Positions 36,501 through 47,600 of a DNA stretch of 64,000 nucleotides are shown here, piece by piece. The translations under genes and the position numbers were made by a program. The stretch is from contig CANMOZ010000001.1 of NCBI GenBank assembly GCA_947499545.1, positions 310,001-374,000 on the forward strand. The letters are read 5' to 3'. The notes beneath the pieces were generated by a model. That model worked only from the letters and a program-made list of their open reading frames with translations, made no database searches and was not told the origin of the DNA. The stretch is from an uncultured Saccharospirillaceae bacterium (GTDB lineage: Bacteria > Pseudomonadota > Gammaproteobacteria > Pseudomonadales > Oceanobacteraceae). Every line of letters starts with the position of its first letter. The stretch's first letter is position 1.

Positions 36501-36773
36501 GTTTCCCCCTTTAAATAGTATTAAGAGTCATTTTTTTGGTGACTTTCTTCCATCGACATAGCAGAACACTCACAGTGATGCGTTGCACAAATCAGGCCAT
36601 GAACAGGGGCTTTATTATATTTTAAGAGCCTTTCAGGAAGGTTTTGAATGGGATTTTTCTAGAGATGGGAGCAGGAATGTATTTTGATTTATCGCCGAAG
36701 GCATATTCAACTTGGCAGTGTTTAAAAGCCTGCGGCAGGCACCTTAGCCTGCTGCAGGATGGAGCCTTAAAAC
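36501..36773. other. spacer with the secDF terminator
   Basis: No gene is seen. The right end holds the terminator of the secD-secF operon (36724-36758). The left end is the leader of the GST-like gene. Confidence 0.5.
36724..36758 (-). terminator. terminator of the sec operon
   Basis: On the minus strand CCTGCAGCAGGC and GCCTGCCGCAGG form a 12-bp stem with one mismatch and the loop TAAGGT, followed by TTTT. It lies about 16 bases after the secF stop. Confidence 0.75.
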
Positions 36774-37697
36774 TTAAGGCATTTCATCAACGGCTTCTTC
36801 TACTTCAGGCGGTAGTAAATCTTCCCTTGAAATCTTCATTGCCAACAAAACATTCGCAGCAACGTAAATAGAAGAATAGGTTCCGACTACAACACCAATG
36901 GTCAACGCCAATGCGAAGTTATGGATTTGTTCGCCTCCAGCAAACAACAATGCCAATAACACCAACAACGTCGTTAATGACGTCACCAATGTACGGCCAA
37001 GGGTCTGATTCAATGACTCATTGATAATCTCAATTGAAGAAGTGTCACGGATCATGCGGAAATTCTCACGAATGCGATCCGAGACAACGATGGTGTCATT
37101 TAACGAATAACCGATCACCGCCAGGATCGCCGCCAACACGGTCAAATCGAAATTGACTTGCATGATTGAAAATAAACCGAGCACCAAAATCACGTCGTGA
37201 ATCAAAGCGATCACTGAGCCAACGGAAAATTTGAATTGGAAGCGAAAAGCAACGTAAACCATCACAACCGCCAATGCCATGAGCATCGCAAGGCCGCCCT
37301 GATCCCTTAGCTCTTCACCGACTTGTGCGCCGACAAATTCAGAACGACGCATGACAGCAGAGGCATCGGTTTTTTCTTTCAGCACGTCCATCACTCGATC
37401 GCCGAGATCCGCTTCATAGCTATTCGACATCCGCACAATCACATCGGTATCGCTTCCAAAGTACTGAACCGATACGTCTTTAAAGCCAGCGTCATCAAGT
37501 ACAACGCGAACATCTTCCACCGCAACCGGCTCTGAGTACCCAACTTCAATGAGGGTACCGCCTGTGAAATCCAAACCGAATTTCAAACCGTTAATGGCTA
37601 AAGAAATAATCGAAGCCAAAATCAACGCGATGGAAATACCCGCAGCGATTTTGCGCTTACCCATAAAATCAATGGCTTTTACTGTATTGGTACTCAT
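36774..37697 (-). CDS. secF: protein translocase subunit SecF
   Basis: 307 residues, six membrane segments. The first periplasmic region carries FGLDFTGGTLIEVGY, and the C-terminal half has IGYSLNDTIVVSDRIREN typical of RND-type SecF. With SecD it uses proton-motive force to complete export through SecYEG. Its ATG overlaps the secD stop by 4 bases. Confidence 0.97.
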   Translation of the reverse strand: MSTNTVKAIDFMGKRKIAAGISIALILASIISLAINGLKFGLDFTGGTLIEVGYSEPVAVEDVRVVLDDAGFKDVSVQYFGSDTDVIVRMSNSYEADLGDRVMDVLKEKTDASAVMRRSEFVGAQVGEELRDQGGLAMLMALAVVMVYVAFRFQFKFSVGSVIALIHDVILVLGLFSIMQVNFDLTVLAAILAVIGYSLNDTIVVSDRIRENFRMIRDTSSIEIINESLNQTLGRTLVTSLTTLLVLLALLFAGGEQIHNFALALTIGVVVGTYSSIYVAANVLLAMKISREDLLPPEVEEAVDEMP

Positions 37698-39556
37698 GCT
37701 ACCGCTCCTCCAATGGATAAGCGCTCAACGCGACGACCACCATAAGCCAAATTAACCATAGAACGTGTTAAGACAATGGCCGTAAACATGGACGTTATAA
37801 TGCCCAGTGACAGTGTTACCGCAAACCCTTTCACAGGCCCAGTGCCTGCACCAAAGAGAATCACAGCAACAATTAGGGTCGTAATGTTTGCATCTAAAAT
37901 GGTGACGAAGGCTCGCTCATAACCCGCGTGAATGGCTTGTTGAGGGGTGAGCCCATTATTAATTTCTTCACGTATTCGAGCAAAAATCAGTACGTTTGCA
38001 TCCACCGCCATACCGACAGTTAATACAATACCGGCGATCCCTGGTAAGGTTAACGTTGCCCCTAATATCGACATCAAGGCAACGATTAACAACAGGTTAA
38101 CCGCCAAAGCGATATTGGCAAACAAACCAAAGGTACGGTAATAAGCCAACATAAAGATAAGAATCAGTGCAAAACCGATTTGAACCGACATCATGCCCAG
38201 CTCAATATTTTCTTTACCTAAGCTTGGGCCTATCGTGCGTTCTTCTACTATGTATACCGGGGCCGCTAAGGCGCCTGCTCTCAGCAGAAGCGCTAATTCA
38301 GAAGCTTCATGCGCTTCTAAGCCGGTAATTCGGAATGCGTTACCCAAGGTTGTTTGAATGGTAGCCAATGAAATGATGTTTTTCTCAACCCACTTTTCGA
38401 GTGTTGGATTTCCATCTTCATCTAACTTTTCATAGTTCGTACGGGATTTGTATTCAACGAACAGTACGCCCATATTACGGCCAACCGCTTTACGTGACAC
38501 TTCTGTCATACGAGCGCCACCCACACGATCCAGCTCAATATTGACTTGCGGCATACCGTTTTCATCAAAACCAGGGCGCGCGCCTGTGACACGGTCACCG
38601 GTTAAAATCAACGCTCTCTCTAAGTCAGCAGTCCGCTGGCGTTCTGGGCGTTTAAATTCGAACGTTTCTTTTGCCAAAATGCCTGTCCCAGGTGCTGCTT
38701 CTAAACGAAACTCAAGGTTGGCTGTACGCCCAATGATTTTCTTAGCAGCCGCTGTATCTTGAACACCCGGCAACTCAACCACAATACGGTTACGCCCTTG
38801 GCGCTGCACCAATGGCTCAGCAACTCCCAGTTCATTCACACGATTGCGTAACGACTGTAGGTTTTGTTTCAGTGCATAGTCTTCTAATTCACGAAGTTTT
38901 TGTTCGGTTAACGTCAAGACAATTTCTTTTGTCTCTTCGCGTTCTTCTCGAAGAAACTCGGGGAAATCCGTACGAATTTTAGAACTGGCTTGTTCAAGCA
39001 CATTGGCGTCACGAAAACTGAACACCAATTGATTTTTATCATTGCGTGTGGCTCGGCTATAGCGGAGCTTCTCTTGCCTCAAGCTTTTTTTAACATCGCT
39101 CAGGTAGTCTTTTAAGCGTTTATTTAAAAACTCTTCCATATCAACTTCTAGTAAGAAGTGCACCCCGCCGCTTAAATCCAGACCTAGAGTCATCGGCTGC
39201 GCACCCACAGACAACAACCAATCCGGCGTCGTTGGTGCAAGGTTAACAGCGGTAATGTATCGATCACCCAACACTTTTTGAATCAGGGCTTTCGCTTGCA
39301 GCTGTTGATCTTCTTGTTTCAACCTCAAAAGTCCTAAACGTTCGCTGAACTCTTCACCAAAAAATTCAATTCCAGCGTCTTTTAGTACTCGTTTAGCTTC
39401 ATTCATCGCGCCAGCAGAGACATTCTCTCCTGAACTGATGGGTGTGATTTGCACCGCAGGATCAGGGCGATATAAATTAGGAGCAGCATACAGAGCACCG
39501 AGAATCAGCACTCCGACAATCAAAACGTTTTTCCACCAAGGGTAGCGATTTAGCAT
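37694..39556 (-). CDS. secD: protein translocase subunit SecD
   Basis: 620 residues from ATG 39556 with AAGGAA upstream. The frame is open to 39607, but the extra codons overlap the terminator hairpin. It has the D1 motif GLDLSGGVHFLLEVD, the large periplasmic P1 domain (about 100-440), and the C-terminal membrane region with GMAVDANVLIFARIREE. It is separated from yajC by an intrinsic terminator, which may set the expression ratio. Confidence 0.97.
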   Translation of the reverse strand: MLNRYPWWKNVLIVGVLILGALYAAPNLYRPDPAVQITPISSGENVSAGAMNEAKRVLKDAGIEFFGEEFSERLGLLRLKQEDQQLQAKALIQKVLGDRYITAVNLAPTTPDWLLSVGAQPMTLGLDLSGGVHFLLEVDMEEFLNKRLKDYLSDVKKSLRQEKLRYSRATRNDKNQLVFSFRDANVLEQASSKIRTDFPEFLREEREETKEIVLTLTEQKLRELEDYALKQNLQSLRNRVNELGVAEPLVQRQGRNRIVVELPGVQDTAAAKKIIGRTANLEFRLEAAPGTGILAKETFEFKRPERQRTADLERALILTGDRVTGARPGFDENGMPQVNIELDRVGGARMTEVSRKAVGRNMGVLFVEYKSRTNYEKLDEDGNPTLEKWVEKNIISLATIQTTLGNAFRITGLEAHEASELALLLRAGALAAPVYIVEERTIGPSLGKENIELGMMSVQIGFALILIFMLAYYRTFGLFANIALAVNLLLIVALMSILGATLTLPGIAGIVLTVGMAVDANVLIFARIREEINNGLTPQQAIHAGYERAFVTILDANITTLIVAVILFGAGTGPVKGFAVTLSLGIITSMFTAIVLTRSMVNLAYGGRRVERLSIGGAVA

Positions 39557-39570
39557 GGCATTCCTTCCAC

Positions 39571-39598
39571 TAAAAAAAACGCGCCAAGGGCGCGTTTT
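39571..39598 (-). terminator. intrinsic terminator between yajC and secD
   Basis: On the minus strand AAAACGCGCC and GGCGCGTTTT form a perfect 10-bp stem around a 3-base loop, followed by eight T. It lies directly before the secD ribosome-binding site, inside what is usually one operon. Confidence 0.85.
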
Positions 39599-39614
39599 AG
39601 CCGGCAATCCGACA

Positions 39615-39992
39615 TTATGCTCGAATGGCTTTTAGAGTGCCTTTTGGCAACTCATGGGCAACAGAGACTTTCTGAATCGGTAGCTCTACTTTATCCGCTA
39701 CTTCAATCACCACAAACTCTTCTTGTACTTTCACGACTTTACCGACGATGCCACCAGTGGTGACAACTTCAGAGCCTTTTTGCAATCCACCGATAAGGTT
39801 CTTATGCTCTTTTGCTCGCTTGCTTTGTGGGCGCCAAATCAAAAAGTAAAAAATCGCAACAAAGCCAACCAACATGACCAGATTGCCCCACATACTTACC
39901 TGCTGAGGGTTTCCCGGTGCAGCACCGTCCGCCCAAAGGCTGCCTGACAGGGTTAAACCTAAGGCCAACAACAGACCAATGCTCTTCTTCAT
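39615..39992 (-). CDS. yajC: preprotein translocase subunit YajC
   Basis: 125 residues. A signal-like N-terminal segment (about residues 4-20) is followed by a membrane helix (about 33-51) and the conserved block FYFLIWRPQSKRAKEHKNLI. The soluble C-terminal domain has GGIVGKVVKV. YajC associates with SecDF. The two hydrophobic segments are slightly unusual, since E. coli YajC has one, but are common in related marine genera. Confidence 0.95.
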   Translation of the reverse strand: MKKSIGLLLALGLTLSGSLWADGAAPGNPQQVSMWGNLVMLVGFVAIFYFLIWRPQSKRAKEHKNLIGGLQKGSEVVTTGGIVGKVVKVQEEFVVIEVADKVELPIQKVSVAHELPKGTLKAIRA

Positions 39993-40034
39993 TTACCTAA
40001 TCTCCTAACTTAAATCGATCCCAGAGTTGTCTAG

Positions 40035-42285
<2,251 letters not shown>

Positions 42286-42357
42286 AGATACAGCTGATCA
42301 ATGGGTAGACAAGATTACTGGAAATATCGCTCTAAGTTAAGGAAAACTAAAAAAAAG

Positions 42358-42385
42358 TTGACAGCAAGCCTCATCCTGGTATCAT
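42358..42385 (+). promoter_or_regulatory. sigma-70 promoter of the tRNA-Leu pair
   Basis: TTGACA (42358-42363), 16 bp, TATCAT (42380-42385), then GCGC. Same architecture as the other two tRNA promoters. It lies 53 bases before the first tRNA-Leu. Confidence 0.83.
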
Positions 42386-42438
42386 GCGCCACCACGTAAG
42401 GAATGGCGCTTACTCACTGCGCACCCCTTGCCAAATAT

Positions 42439-42523
42439 GCCGAAGTGGTGGAATTGGTAGACACGCAGTGTTCAGGTCGCTGTGCCTTCGGGCGTGTGAG
42501 TTCGAGTCTCACCTTCGGCACCA
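42439..42523 (+). tRNA. tRNA-Leu(CAG)
   Basis: 85 bases including CCA. Acceptor GCCGAAG/CTTCGGC, D-loop GGTAGAC, anticodon loop TTCAGGT with anticodon CAG, long variable arm TGCCTTCGGGCG, T-loop GTTCGAGTC. Confidence 0.97.
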
Positions 42524-42587
42524 ATGATACAACCATTGTTGGATGCTCCCTTCGATCAGAGGGAAAACAACTGATCAAAGCCCACTT

Positions 42588-42674
42588 GCCGAAGTGGCGG
42601 AATTGGTAGACGCGACGGATTCAAAATCCGTTATCTGAAAGGATGTGAGAGTTCGAGTCTCTCCTTCGGCACCA
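42588..42674 (+). tRNA. tRNA-Leu(CAA)
   Basis: 87 bases including CCA. Acceptor GCCGAAG/CTTCGGC, anticodon loop TTCAAAA with anticodon CAA, T-loop GTTCGAGTC. The acceptor and D-arm are nearly identical to the preceding tRNA-Leu. Its 3' end is the kind of site that phage integrases use, and accessory DNA begins within about 2 kb to the right. Confidence 0.97.
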
Positions 42675-42900
42675 AAAAAACCCTTGAATTCAAGCGGTTA
42701 CGAGTTGATAACTAGCACTAACTAGAAAATGTCAACTCCATGTCAGCAACCAAAAATCAATAACTTACAACCCCCCAATGTCAGAAAAATGTCAACTTTT
42801 GATGTTTGTGATGACCAGCAGTGATCAGTATTTATTAGCCGATCAGACCCCACCTTTTTCAGAATCTTTCTGAAGCGTCATTGATTCCATTAAGGGGGAT

Positions 42901-43038
42901 ATGATGACTGTCTGCGATCTTGAAATGGGTGATCAATTTACATGCGAATATGCACCCCTATTAAACAAACGGAAAAAGCCAGCCATCCAAGGCTGGTATT
43001 TTATAAAAAACAAGTCGTCTTCAAACCATCTAATTTGA
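42901..43038 (+). CDS. possible small protein, 45 residues
   Basis: A short frame preceded by AAGGGGG, starting MMTVCDLEMGDQFTCEYAPL. It is charged and has two Cys. A hairpin AGCCAGCC/GGCTGG lies inside the last third, followed by ATTTT, so transcription may stop within the frame. Family not recognised. It may be a remnant of inserted DNA. Confidence 0.35.
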   Translation: MMTVCDLEMGDQFTCEYAPLLNKRKKPAIQGWYFIKNKSSSNHLI

Positions 43039-43074
43039 AACCAATTGGCGCATATTGAAACCAATTGGCGCATA
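43035..43074. repeat. 20-bp perfect tandem direct repeat
   Basis: The 20-mer TTGAAACCAATTGGCGCATA occurs twice with no spacer (43035-43054 and 43055-43074). Each unit contains the palindrome CCAATTGG. It lies 70 bases before the start of the outer-membrane protein gene, so it may be a double operator. Confidence 0.85.
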
Positions 43075-43144
43075 ATAGTGTCATATTGATTGCTCACTTC
43101 TTGAGTAACTATTAACCCTAAAAACAATTCGTCAGGTGGTAACT

Positions 43145-43783
43145 ATGAAAAAGACTTTATTAGCCGCTGCTGTTAGTTTGCTTACTATTCAGAGTGCAAG
43201 TGCCGATGATTTTTTCATTGGTCTCGATCTAGGTAAAACAAATCTGAAGGCGGGCGGAAGCCACTTACATGATGGCAATGTTGATGGCGATATTACTGCT
43301 GGATTCAGAGCGGGCTTCACAAACGACAAATACCGCTACTACGGTATTCTAGGAAGCGGCCTCTCTTCATCAAAAGATAAAACCTATGATAACGGATTCA
43401 AACGAGAAGAGGATCTAAGGTATGCCCAACTTACAGCCAACTTCGATTATTTCTTCCTTATTAACGATAAGTTTAAAGCATTTGTCGGCCCCCACATTGG
43501 ATTTGGCTTTGTAGATATAAAAGCTGACTCCAATATCACCACAAGTGATTCAGAAATTGCTTCTGGATTCGTTTACGGTGGCCAGTTTGGTGCCATTTTT
43601 GATGCCACTAAAAACTTCAATATTGAAGCTGGGTACAGCCACTCCTGGACAAATATCAATCAAAAAAACAAATACCATGTTTTTAGTACGAATGGGAGCA
43701 CTGCCTTCATTCCAACAATTGAAGAAAAGATCAAAATCGAAAATGTTAGTCGTTTCTACCTAGCTGCTAACTACACGTTCTAA
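43145..43783 (+). CDS. small outer-membrane beta-barrel protein
   Basis: 212 residues from ATG 43145. The frame opens three codons earlier. A Sec signal peptide is clear (MKKTLLAAAVSLLTIQSASA, then DDFFIGLDLG). The mature protein shows alternating polar and aromatic strands and ends in YLAANYTF with C-terminal Phe, the signature for BAM-mediated insertion. It resembles OmpW/OprF-type eight-stranded barrels in form. Function unknown. Confidence 0.85.
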   Translation: MKKTLLAAAVSLLTIQSASADDFFIGLDLGKTNLKAGGSHLHDGNVDGDITAGFRAGFTNDKYRYYGILGSGLSSSKDKTYDNGFKREEDLRYAQLTANFDYFFLINDKFKAFVGPHIGFGFVDIKADSNITTSDSEIASGFVYGGQFGAIFDATKNFNIEAGYSHSWTNINQKNKYHVFSTNGSTAFIPTIEEKIKIENVSRFYLAANYTF

Positions 43784-43918
43784 GCTCCAGCTTCTTCCTG
43801 TCCGCTCCCCTGAAAGGGGAGCACCTGCAACACCCCACCCTACTAGTCAATGCAAAACCAAAAAACTTGGAAACCCCTACTCTCATGCGGCTTTCAGAGC
43901 AATTGGCGTTATTTGGCT

Positions 43919-44275
43919 GTGCAATGAGAGTGCAAAGGAGTGCAAACCTGTGCAAAGGATCGGTACTTCTATTGCGCCTAGGCCCAGGATTCATGCGGGT
44001 TCGCTGGGGTCTTGCACACCCGCGCTTTGCACAAAACGTTCTCTACACGAAACCGGCAGTGGGGGAGGAGCAGTAATTTTTTCTCGGGTTTCATTTTTTC
44101 CGCACCAGCTCTGGGCTTGCGAGCGACCCGCTTATCAAATCGGTTGAACCCTAGGCCCCAACTGGGCTACTAGTGGGGTTGGGGTGGCTGGATGGCTGTC
44201 TTGGTCTTCTATCTGTGAGGCGTGTTCGGTGCTCTGGGAGTAGGGAGCCCATTGCACTCAAGGGGCGTTGTGCAA
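43919..44275. repeat. GTGCAA repeat cluster
   Basis: GTGCAA occurs in direct orientation at 43919, 43930, 43940 and 43950, that is at 10-11 base steps on one helix face. Inverted copies (TTGCAC) are at 44012, 44027 and 44252, and a further direct copy at 44270. Near matches (CTGCAA 43825, ATGCAA 43850) lie to the left. Eight exact hexamers in 357 bases is far above chance. Arm-type integrase sites or operators are possible. Confidence 0.7.
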
Positions 44276-44325
44276 TTTGCAGTCAATCAAGCCAAATGGC
44301 TAGAGTCGTTCACTTTCTTCAAGGC

Positions 44326-44353
44326 AAAAAAAAGCGCCATTCCATTCGGCGCT
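44326..44353 (-). terminator. minus-strand intrinsic terminator
   Basis: On the minus strand AGCGCC and GGCGCT pair around a 9-base loop, followed by eight T. No minus-strand gene precedes it for more than 6 kb. It resembles the terminators at 50428-50452 and 52204-52228 and may be a relic of a former gene end. Confidence 0.7.
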
Positions 44354-44631
44354 GGGATCAGTACAAAAGGATTACTAAATAAGATTGCGCAGAGTCTTAC
44401 GCAAAACATGCCAGCAAACATCAAGGCTTATAGGGGGAAGCCTTGAGTTGCGTGAGACCTACTTTATCTACTCTTGCCCAACCTGACACCTAGCCGCTTG
44501 GCTAGTTTTGTCACAAGCCTTCGTGATATTCGTCAATCTCTTATGACCAGAGCTACATGACGGGATACGACTTTGCTAGAGTAAGCCACCATTTACTTAC
44601 AATGCTAAGAATCAGCAGTGGAGAATTTGTT

Positions 44632-47600
44632 ATGCCAGCATGTGCACGGATGGGCGACCCTCACGCTTGCCCAATTACAGGTCATGGAATCACTCCAATC
44701 ATAATGGGTTCACCCAATACCCATTTTGATGGGCAACCGGCCGCCTGTGTTGGGCATAAGACTGCATGTGGCGCCACCATTGTGGTGGGTTTTCCTAAGT
44801 TTACCGTGAACGGATTGCCAGTAGCTTATATGGGAAGCCCAACCACACACGGCGGTTTGGTCATTGCGGGCTCTCCTGACATATTCGCAGCCAGCATGGG
44901 TGGCAACCCCATTGATTTCCAAAAGATGGGTGCTATTGATGAAGCGGGCGAGCTTAATGAATCCAAAATGGCGGAGCTATTAGCGGACCCAGGTTTGGAA
45001 TCTAAAGCCCTGATGGCCGGCGCTACGGTAAACCTTGAAGCACAAACCTTTCACTTTTTAGACCCTGTGATGTCGATTTTTAATCGCAGAGCCGCTGAAA
45101 TTCCAGCGTTAAGTACCACGATGGCTAGGCTTTCTAAGCAACTTAAGAATGAAGGCCATAAACACCTCGATGCTGATCAACACGAGCAAGGGCCACCAAC
45201 CAAAGAAGAGCAAGACGAAGATCAATTAATCGTTCAGGTCGTGGGTAAAGAACACAACGACGATCAGCGTATTGCCATATTTGATGAGTGCGACAATCGA
45301 TTAGGCAAAACCGAAGAACGAACCAAAGAACCTTTCCATTACCAGACAACCAGAACCGAAGAAACCGGCATTGATAATGAGCTTCATATTTGGCCATGGC
45401 CAAAGGAAGAGCCAGAGCGAGTACTGAAGCTGGAAGTACAAGCTGAGAATGGTGATCCCATTCAATTACCTTTGATGGATAAAGCCATTTCTACTTATAA
45501 AAGAACCGCGCGCCAATGTAATGTGATCTGCCCGATTGTTCCGGCATCACTGGTTGAAAACGTTCGCCCCTCTCAATATTCTGATAGTCATATTGCTGAG
45601 AGTCATTCAGACCGAGCTAATAACAGTGTGCTAGCTAAAGCCCGTACAGGTTTTTTCTATATATTCGTGAATGGAAGGCTCTGGCGTGAGCTCGAAATTA
45701 AACAAGAAGAACAAGAAGGAAAGCTCACTACTTACCATGACGTAAGACTGAGTACTTATCGTGAAGGCCCAAATCCTGATGATCCCTTTAAGGAGCCATC
45801 GGGTGAAGACAAAGGCAAACGTGAGGCTGAAGGCAAAGGCTTAAAAGACATTTGGGTGCCGATTCAATGGAATCAACGTAAACAAAAAATCGAGGTCATG
45901 TATGCTGAGGTTCAATTGCCAGCAGAACGCATTAACCGATTTGAGCGAGACCCCAAGCTCAGAAAACGCCGTACACAACCGATAAACCTCAATATTGTCG
46001 AAGCTAGGGTCGAACACGAAAAATACAAAAAAGATATTATCCTTGGTGATTGCATGCCCAAGGTGAGACCTCGCTCTGATGTTGTTGAGTGGACCTTTAA
46101 TTTTCCAGCGGCTTATCTATTATGCCTTCATGGCGCCCACCCTTATCAAGCATACAAAAAAGCAAAGGGCTATATAGATAGGCATGGTGACCCTAAGACC
46201 TATCATGATCACTACCTAGGTGTGACTAAACTAGACCCTCAAGGCGGGTCAGATAACCTAATTGGATATCGCTACGCTCACAATCTGAAGATTCGAAAAC
46301 ATAAGGATGAAGAACCCCATCTTGAAAGTGGTGCATTAACGGTTCTCGTGCAAAAAGCTCTGTTTGAAGAAAGGGCATCACAAAGGAAACGTGAGAAAGT
46401 AAGAGAAGCACAAATAGCTAAAAGAAAGCCTAACTATCGACCAACGGCTGAAGAAAAAAAAGCTAAAGCAGAAAAGGAGGCACTATATGAAAAAGAAACC
46501 AAAAAGCTAAGAGCTGAGTATGAACCAGATAAAGAATTCTGGACAAAGGGGCATCTGACTATTTCAGAGTCTGAGGAAGCTTTCTATGATGCCAGGACTC
46601 GCAGAATCGGTGTCATTCAAGTAGAAGATTCAATATATAGGGCTCGCTTGCTTAAAGAACGGCTGATTGCTCAAAAAGCGCTTCTGGAGCATTTGGCTAA
46701 TTTAGCGGAATCTAGACCACATCATAAAAGCGCCATTTTAATGGACCGCTACCTGGCACCTGAAAAGATCGGTGGTCATGAGAACCCATTTTATAATGAT
46801 TTTAAAAGCATTCATGCTGAGGGACGCAGCCGTCTAGGATATACGCTCTTGAAATCTGAAAGAGCGTTAGTCACTAAATACATGCATGAAATACAAGAGG
46901 AGATCACTACTTGGATGAGGTCTCATTTTAATCAATATAGTCTAGCAGATTTCTTTAGTCTCAGTGGCGTCGACTATATGGGTGCATTTAAACTCACTTT
47001 GGAGTTGATTCAGTGGGCTGCATTACCGCTGCATACCTTAAATCCAGAAGACGGCGATATAATCAAAAAAGATACACCATCAGCTCAAAAGTGGCTGTTT
47101 GATTTGGTAATCAAACGCATCGAGCCTTTATATGCAATGCTTTATCCTGAAACGTCCCTAGACATTCTCAAAAGCCCCTATGTTATCCCTGAGCAAGACG
47201 AGAACTTGGGCGATGGATTGTTTCGTGGAAAAGAAATTGCTGAGTTAATGGAAATTAAAAAATATACCGGACCAGCCGAAACGCTTGATGGAATATTTTT
47301 ATCCTCTTTAGATTCGCTGAATGATCTTGATTATACCTGGGCAAAAAACTTCAATGCCTTTTTATGTATGCTACACAGTAACTATTATGCTGTAGTCCAA
47401 ACTTCAGTAGAAAATGTATCAGGTGTAAAAGATGAAATTAATCAAAATCGACACTTACTTGATAAAGCTCTATTAGATGAAAAACCTATGGGAAATGACG
47501 CTAAAAGATCGAAGGCTAAAGTAATAAAGAAACTCCAGAAATCATTAGGTGACCTTAGTGGAAAATGGATTGATCTAATGTCGGCTGAAATTAATCGACA

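Larger units (their letters stand above)
42675..43144. other. region right of tRNA-Leu with small frame and repeats
   Basis: The stretch carries two copies of GAAAATGTCAACT-like sequence (near 42725 and 42785), a small open frame (42901-43038) and a 20-bp tandem repeat (43035-43074). No integrase gene is present. Confidence 0.5.
43784..44631. other. gene-poor region between OMP gene and PAAR effector
   Basis: About 850 bases. Overlapping frames of 60-75 codons on both strands look like chance. It contains a GCTCCCC/GGGGAGC hairpin after the OMP gene (43804-43822), a cluster of GTGCAA sites (43919-44275), a CCCCAAC/GTTGGGG hairpin (44156-44184), a minus-strand terminator (44326-44353) and an inverted repeat CTAGCC/GGCTAG (44490-44505). 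Confidence 0.55.

Noticed and set aside
42588-42674. tRNA-Leu as proven phage attachment site
   Set aside because: No second copy of the tRNA 3' end and no integrase were found in the window, so the site of insertion cannot be claimed.
43767-44446. Five frames of 65-75 codons on both strands between the OMP and PAAR genes
   Set aside because: They overlap one another, lack ribosome-binding sites and have no protein-like composition. The region reads better as non-coding.
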